A stretch of DNA of 10,517 nt from the NCBI GenBank assembly GCA_030824835.1, contig JAPJRA010000006.1, positions 12,221 through 22,737 on the forward strand, in the 5' to 3' direction. This stretch comes from Geminicoccaceae bacterium. GTDB taxonomy: Bacteria; Pseudomonadota; Alphaproteobacteria; Geminicoccales; Geminicoccaceae. The notes under the pieces are model-generated. The model searched no databases and was not told the origin of the DNA. It saw only the letters and a program-made list of their open reading frames with translations. This document shows positions 6,832 through 10,517 of this stretch, piece by piece; position 1 is the first letter of the stretch, and the number at the start of each line of letters is the position of its first letter. Both the position numbers and the translations under genes were made by a program.

Positions 6832-8217
6832 ATGAGTAAAGACGTCCTGATCGTCGACGACGAGGCCGCCATCCGCGAGGTCGTCGGCACCATTCTCGAG
6901 GACGAGGGCTATCGCCCTCGCGGTGCAGCCAACAGCGACGAGGCGCTGCGCGAGATCGAGCGACGCGCACCTGGGCTTGTGCTGCTTGACATCTGGCTGG
7001 AAGGCAGTGCGCTGGACGGCGTTCAGATTCTGGAGCGGGTCAAGTCGCTGCACCCCGAGCTGCCGGTGATCATGTTCAGCGGTCACGGTACGATCGAGAC
7101 CGCGGTCGCGGCGATCAAGAAGGGCGCTTACGACTTCATCGAGAAGCCGTTCAAGGCGGACCGCCTGTTGCTGGCGATCCAGCGGGCCCTCGAGGCCAGC
7201 CAGCTTCGCCGCGAGGTACTGGAGCTGCGCACTCTCGCCTTTGACGAAGCCGAGCTGATTGGCAATGCGCCGGCCATGATCCGTGTCCGCCAGGCGATCG
7301 ACCGTGTCGCCCCGACCGGGTCGCGCATTATGATCAGCGGCCCACCCGGGTCAGGCAAGGAGGTGGCGGCCCGCATGATCCACGCCAAGTCGCGGCGTGG
7401 CGGGGCGCCCTTCGTCATCCTCAATGCGGCCGCGTTGGCACCCGAGAGGGTCGACATCGAGCTGTTTGGCGCCGAGGCCGGCTGGCAGGGAGCGGATCAG
7501 CCGCGTGTGGTCGGTATGCTCGAGCGCGCCGACGGCGGCACTCTGCTGATCGATCAGGTGGCGGACATGCCGCTCGAATCGCAAGGCAAGATCCTGCGCG
7601 TCCTGCAGGAGCAACGGTTCACTCGTCTCGGTGGCGACAACCGGGTCGAGGTCGACGTTCGGGTGATCGCCTCGTCCAACCGCGATCTGCGCGCCGAAAT
7701 GGCGGCGGGCAAGTTCCGCGAGGATCTCTACTACCGCCTGAACGTGGTGCCGCTGGTAATGCCGCCGCTGGCCGAGCGGCGCATCGACATTCCCGAGCTG
7801 GCTCGGCACTTCATGCACAGCGCCGCCCGTCATTCCAGCCTGCCACCGCGGCCGATCAGCGACGATGCCATGGCGGTCATGCAGACGACGGAGTGGGCGG
7901 GCGACGTGCGCCAGCTCCGCAACGCGGTCGAGTGGATGCTGATCATGGCCCCCGGTGAGCCAGGCAGCGTGGTCGGCATGGATGGCCTGCCGCCCGAGCT
8001 GACCAGCTCGGCTACGGCCGGCATGGACCCGACTGCCAACGGGGAGCTGGTGTCGATGCCGTTGCGTGAAGCGCGCGAGCATTTCGAGCGGGCCTATCTC
8101 CAGTCGCAGCTGCAGCGCTTCGGCGGCAACATCTCCCGCACGGCGAACTTCGTCGGCATGGAGCGCTCGGCCCTGCACCGCAAGCTGAAGACGCTCGGGC
8201 TGCATGGCGACGACTGA
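6832..8217 (+). CDS. ntrX: Nitrogen regulation response regulator NtrX, with degenerate AAA+ motifs
   Basis: Response regulator partner of NtrY, 461 aa. The receiver domain (about 3-120) is complete: Asp9/Asp10, phospho-acceptor Asp53 (LVLLDIWLEG), Ser83 and Lys105 (IEKPFKADRL). The AAA+ domain keeps Walker A GPPGSGKE (170-177) and FREDLYYRLN (295-304). The Walker B segment, however, reads TLLIDQVADMP with Asp241-Gln242 instead of Asp-Glu, the GAFTGA position is GWQGAD (216-221), and the WPGNVREL motif is WAGDVRQL (355-362). A Fis-type DNA-binding region follows at about 425-455 (FGGNISRTANFVGMERSALH). Lack of GAFTGA is, to my knowledge, common in alphaproteobacterial NtrX, which often acts without sigma-54. 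I chose ATG 6832 (MSKDVLIVDDEAA) because the receiver starts immediately; the in-frame GTG at 6778 adds 18 unrelated residues. The gene lies 81 nt after ntrY and 3 nt before trkA. Confidence 0.95.
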   Translation: MSKDVLIVDDEAAIREVVGTILEDEGYRPRGAANSDEALREIERRAPGLVLLDIWLEGSALDGVQILERVKSLHPELPVIMFSGHGTIETAVAAIKKGAYDFIEKPFKADRLLLAIQRALEASQLRREVLELRTLAFDEAELIGNAPAMIRVRQAIDRVAPTGSRIMISGPPGSGKEVAARMIHAKSRRGGAPFVILNAAALAPERVDIELFGAEAGWQGADQPRVVGMLERADGGTLLIDQVADMPLESQGKILRVLQEQRFTRLGGDNRVEVDVRVIASSNRDLRAEMAAGKFREDLYYRLNVVPLVMPPLAERRIDIPELARHFMHSAARHSSLPPRPISDDAMAVMQTTEWAGDVRQLRNAVEWMLIMAPGEPGSVVGMDGLPPELTSSATAGMDPTANGELVSMPLREAREHFERAYLQSQLQRFGGNISRTANFVGMERSALHRKLKTLGLHGDD

Positions 8218-8220
8218 CGC

Positions 8221-9597
8221 ATGAAGGTGCTGATTGCGGGCGCCGGGCAGGTCGGCTCCAATATCGCCCGCTACCTTGCCGCGACCGGCTACGAGGTCAC
8301 CATCATCGACCAACGCATGGAGCTGGTACAGAAGATCGGCGACAGCCTCGATATCCAGGCACTGGTGGGCTTCGCCTCGCATCCGAGCGTGCTGGCTCAG
8401 GCCGGCGCTGCCGACGCCGACATGCTGATCGCCGTCACGCACTCCGACGAAGTCAACATGGTGGCGTGCAACGTCGCCCATACACTGTTCAACGTGCCGA
8501 CCAAGATCGCGCGCATCCGCCAGCAGGACTATCTGGAAAGCCGCTGGCAGGACCTGTTCCGTTCCCAGCACGTGCCGATCGACGTGATCATTTCGCCCGA
8601 GGTCGAGGTGGCGCGTGCCATAGCCCTGCGCCTCGAGGTGCCGGGCGCCATCAACTGCGTGCCATTCGCCGACGATCGCGTGCGGCTGGTAGGTGTGCGC
8701 GCCGCTCCCGACTGCCCGGTGAACGACACGCCCCTGCGGCAGCTGACCTATCTGTTTCCCGACCTGCATCTGGTCGTGGTGGCGATGAGCCGTGGCGACC
8801 GGGTGTTTATCCCCGATGCGGACGATCAGATCGTGGAGGGCGACGAAGTGCATTTCGTCGTCGAGTCCAAGTATGTCGACCGGGCCATGTCGGCGTTCGG
8901 CTACGAGGAGCGGCTGAACGACCGGCTGATTATCGGCGGTGGAGGTAATGTCGGCCTGTTCCTTGGGCTCGAGCTGGAACGCCGTCATCCCGAGCTCAAC
9001 GTCAAGCTGATCGAGTTCAACGCGGCGCGGGCCGAGCTGGTGGCGGACCGGCTGTCGCGGACCGTGGTCCTGCGCGGCGACATCCGGGACCGGGAGCTGC
9101 TGGATGAGGCCGATGTCGGCGCCGCCTCGGCCATGGTGACGGTCACCAACAACGATGAGATCAACATCATGGCCAGTCTGCTGGCCAAGCGGCTCGGCTG
9201 TAGCCGCAGCCTGGCGCTCGTCAACAACAGTACCTACAGCTTGATCAACCGCTCATTGGGCATCGATGTGGCGGTGAATCCGCGTGACATCACCGTCTCC
9301 AGCGTCCTGCAGCATGTGCGCCGCGGGCGGATCAAGGCGGTGCACGCGATCGGCGACGGCGAGGCCGAGGTCTATGAGGCCGAGGCGCTGGAAGCCTCGC
9401 AGCTGGTCGGCAAGCCGTTGCGCGAGGCCCGACTCGCCGGCGGCGTCATCGTGGGCGCCGTGGTGCGCAAGGGCCAGGTGATCATGCCCCGTGGCGACAC
9501 CGTGATCCGCGGCGGCGACCGCGTCGTCCTTGCCGCGCGTAAGGACATGGTCAAACGCGTTGAGCAGCTGTTCGCGGTCCGCCTCGACTATTTTTGA
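8221..9597 (+). CDS. trkA: Trk system potassium transport regulatory protein TrkA
   Basis: Peripheral cytosolic NAD(H)-binding subunit that gates Trk/Ktr-type potassium uptake at the inner membrane, 458 aa, the standard length. It consists of two tandem RCK modules. The first Rossmann fold has GAGQVG (7-12) with acidic Asp30 at the end of beta-2, followed by a TrkA_C domain at about 150-225. The second Rossmann fold has GGGGNVG (239-245) with Glu265, and its TrkA_C domain is at about 370-455, ending in VLAARKDMVKRVEQLF. No membrane segments. No potassium channel subunit (TrkH/TrkG/KtrB) is in the window, so the partner must be encoded elsewhere. It begins 3 nt after ntrX and is probably co-transcribed and translationally coupled. 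This position after ntrX is a conserved alphaproteobacterial arrangement. Confidence 0.96.
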   Translation: MKVLIAGAGQVGSNIARYLAATGYEVTIIDQRMELVQKIGDSLDIQALVGFASHPSVLAQAGAADADMLIAVTHSDEVNMVACNVAHTLFNVPTKIARIRQQDYLESRWQDLFRSQHVPIDVIISPEVEVARAIALRLEVPGAINCVPFADDRVRLVGVRAAPDCPVNDTPLRQLTYLFPDLHLVVVAMSRGDRVFIPDADDQIVEGDEVHFVVESKYVDRAMSAFGYEERLNDRLIIGGGGNVGLFLGLELERRHPELNVKLIEFNAARAELVADRLSRTVVLRGDIRDRELLDEADVGAASAMVTVTNNDEINIMASLLAKRLGCSRSLALVNNSTYSLINRSLGIDVAVNPRDITVSSVLQHVRRGRIKAVHAIGDGEAEVYEAEALEASQLVGKPLREARLAGGVIVGAVVRKGQVIMPRGDTVIRGGDRVVLAARKDMVKRVEQLFAVRLDYF

Positions 9598-9614
9598 TTC
9601 TGTCGCAGCCCATC

Positions 9615-9620
9615 GGACGG
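9615..9620 (+). promoter_or_regulatory. Ribosome binding site of dat
   Basis: GGACGG ending 7 nt before the ATG at 9628, in the 30-nt gap after trkA. It supports that start. Confidence 0.4.
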
Positions 9621-9627
9621 TCCCGCC

Positions 9628-10482
9628 ATGTCCCGCATCGCCTATGTCAACGGCCGCTATCATCCTATCGATGTGGCGGGCGTCTCGATCGAGGATCGGG
9701 GCCTGCAGTTCGCCGACGGGGTCTACGAGGTGGTCAAGGCCCTGGGTGGCCGACTGCGCGACCTGGACCGGCACCTGGACCGACTGGAGCGCTCGCTCTC
9801 GTCCCTCGCGATCCCGATGCCCACGTCGCGGGCTGCACTGCGGACGATTCTGGCTGAAGTGCTGCGGCGCAATGCCCTGGCCGACGCTCTCGTCTATGTC
9901 CAGGTCGACCGCGGCGTGGCGCCACGCCAGCACCTATTTCCCAAAGAGACCCAGCCGTCGCTTATCGTCACGGCCCGGCGCGCGATTCTGCCGCGACCGG
10001 CGGAACTGGCTGCGGGCGCGGCTGTTGTGTCGATGCCGGACCGGCGGTGGAAACGCTGCGATATCAAGTCGGTGAACCTGCTGGCGAATGTGCTCGCGCG
10101 CCAGGCGGGTGCGCAGGTGGGTGCGCGCGAGGTGTGGCTTTGCGATGAGCAGGGTGTCGTCACGGAGGGCTCGAGCTCCAACGCCTACATCGTCGATCAG
10201 TCCGGGCGCGTCATCACGCATCCGTTGGGTCCGCAGATCCTGGGCGGTGTCACCCGTGAGGTCGTGCTCGAGCTGGCGCACGCCGATGGAATAGAGGTGG
10301 TGGAAAGACCGTTTACATTGGCGGAGGCCGCGCAGGCGCGTGAGGCGTTCTTGACCAGTACCTCGTCGCTCGTGCTGCCGGTCACGACGATCGACGGCCG
10401 ACCGGTGGCCAATGGTCTCCCGGGCTCTATCAGCACCCGGCTGCTCGAACTTTACCGTGGTCATTTGATGCGAGTTGAATGA
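9628..10482 (+). CDS. dat: D-amino-acid aminotransferase (PLP class IV)
   Basis: PLP-dependent fold-type IV transaminase, 284 aa, close to the usual 280-290. It interconverts D-amino acids and 2-oxo acids, typically D-alanine + 2-oxoglutarate to pyruvate + D-glutamate, in the cytoplasm. Visible residues: RGLQFADGVYEV (24-35), the phosphate-site HLDRL with Arg52 (49-53), VDRGVAPRQHLFP (93-105), characteristic of D-amino-acid aminotransferases rather than branched-chain enzymes, Schiff-base Lys147 in CDIKSVNLLANVLA (144-157), cofactor-binding Glu180 in TEGSSSN (179-185), and GGVTR (206-210). The exact substrate cannot be fixed: some family members are called D-alanine or generic aminotransferase IV. 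It is the last gene visible in the ntr cluster, 30 nt after trkA. In many alphaproteobacteria hfq follows, but only 35 bases remain here and no hfq start is recognisable. Confidence 0.92.
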   Translation: MSRIAYVNGRYHPIDVAGVSIEDRGLQFADGVYEVVKALGGRLRDLDRHLDRLERSLSSLAIPMPTSRAALRTILAEVLRRNALADALVYVQVDRGVAPRQHLFPKETQPSLIVTARRAILPRPAELAAGAAVVSMPDRRWKRCDIKSVNLLANVLARQAGAQVGAREVWLCDEQGVVTEGSSSNAYIVDQSGRVITHPLGPQILGGVTREVVLELAHADGIEVVERPFTLAEAAQAREAFLTSTSSLVLPVTTIDGRPVANGLPGSISTRLLELYRGHLMRVE

Positions 10483-10517
10483 TAGATCACGCCACTTTCG
10501 GTTGCAATGTACAGGCA

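Noticed and set aside
7351..8988. A 545-codon open frame on the minus strand across ntrX and trkA
   Set aside because: It is antisense to two genes with strong family motifs, and its predicted protein is rich in His, Arg, Gln and Asp with no domain. Such frames arise from GC-rich codon use on the other strand.
10483..10517. Start of hfq after dat
   Set aside because: An ATG occurs at 10507, but the following codons (Tyr, Arg) do not match the Hfq N-terminus and too few bases remain to judge.

Overview
The window is a GC-rich, gene-dense stretch of alphaproteobacterial chromosome. The lineage call rests on two things. One is the fused bifunctional ispDF gene. The other is the ordered cluster ntrB-ntrC-ntrY-ntrX-trkA-dat, the classic alphaproteobacterial nitrogen-regulation locus, which is usually followed by hfq and hflX. 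A Rhodospirillales-like member is plausible, but the window holds no marker that fixes the genus.

Layout. Positions 1-1774 are read leftwards as a tight run: ispDF (isoprenoid precursor synthesis), then cinA/pncC (NMN deamidase domain), then the first 42 codons of a GNAT-type acetyltransferase that runs off the left edge. Positions 1775-1941 are the divergent intergenic region, with candidate promoters and a perfect 7-bp dyad in the ntrB leader. Positions 1942-10482 are read rightwards with little space between genes: ntrB and ntrC (overlapping ATGA), ntrY (disrupted), ntrX, trkA and dat. The last 35 bases hold no recognisable gene start.

How the genes work together. NtrB/NtrC is the cytoplasmic nitrogen two-component pair. 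NtrB is a PAS-containing histidine kinase, and NtrC is a complete sigma-54 activator with GAFTGA. NtrY/NtrX is the paralogous membrane-sensor and regulator pair. TrkA is the cytosolic NAD-binding regulator of a Trk/Ktr-type potassium uptake system. Dat is a PLP-dependent D-amino-acid aminotransferase, which links D-amino acids to 2-oxo acids and fits a nitrogen or cell-wall setting.

What stands out. (1) ntrY cannot be read through: a single-base deletion signature at about 5066-5068 splits it into two overlapping frames. In addition, an ATG overlapping the ntrC stop lies in the same frame as ntrY but is cut off after four codons by TGA. (2) NtrX keeps Walker A and the phospho-acceptor Asp, but has Gln in place of the Walker B catalytic Glu and has no GAFTGA loop, so it looks like a nucleotide-binding but non-hydrolysing, sigma-54-independent regulator. 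(3) dusB/nifR3, commonly upstream of ntrB in alphaproteobacteria, is absent; ntrB directly faces ispDF. Otherwise this is a conserved housekeeping/regulatory locus, and I do not see a mobile element, CRISPR array, tRNA, rRNA or defence system.
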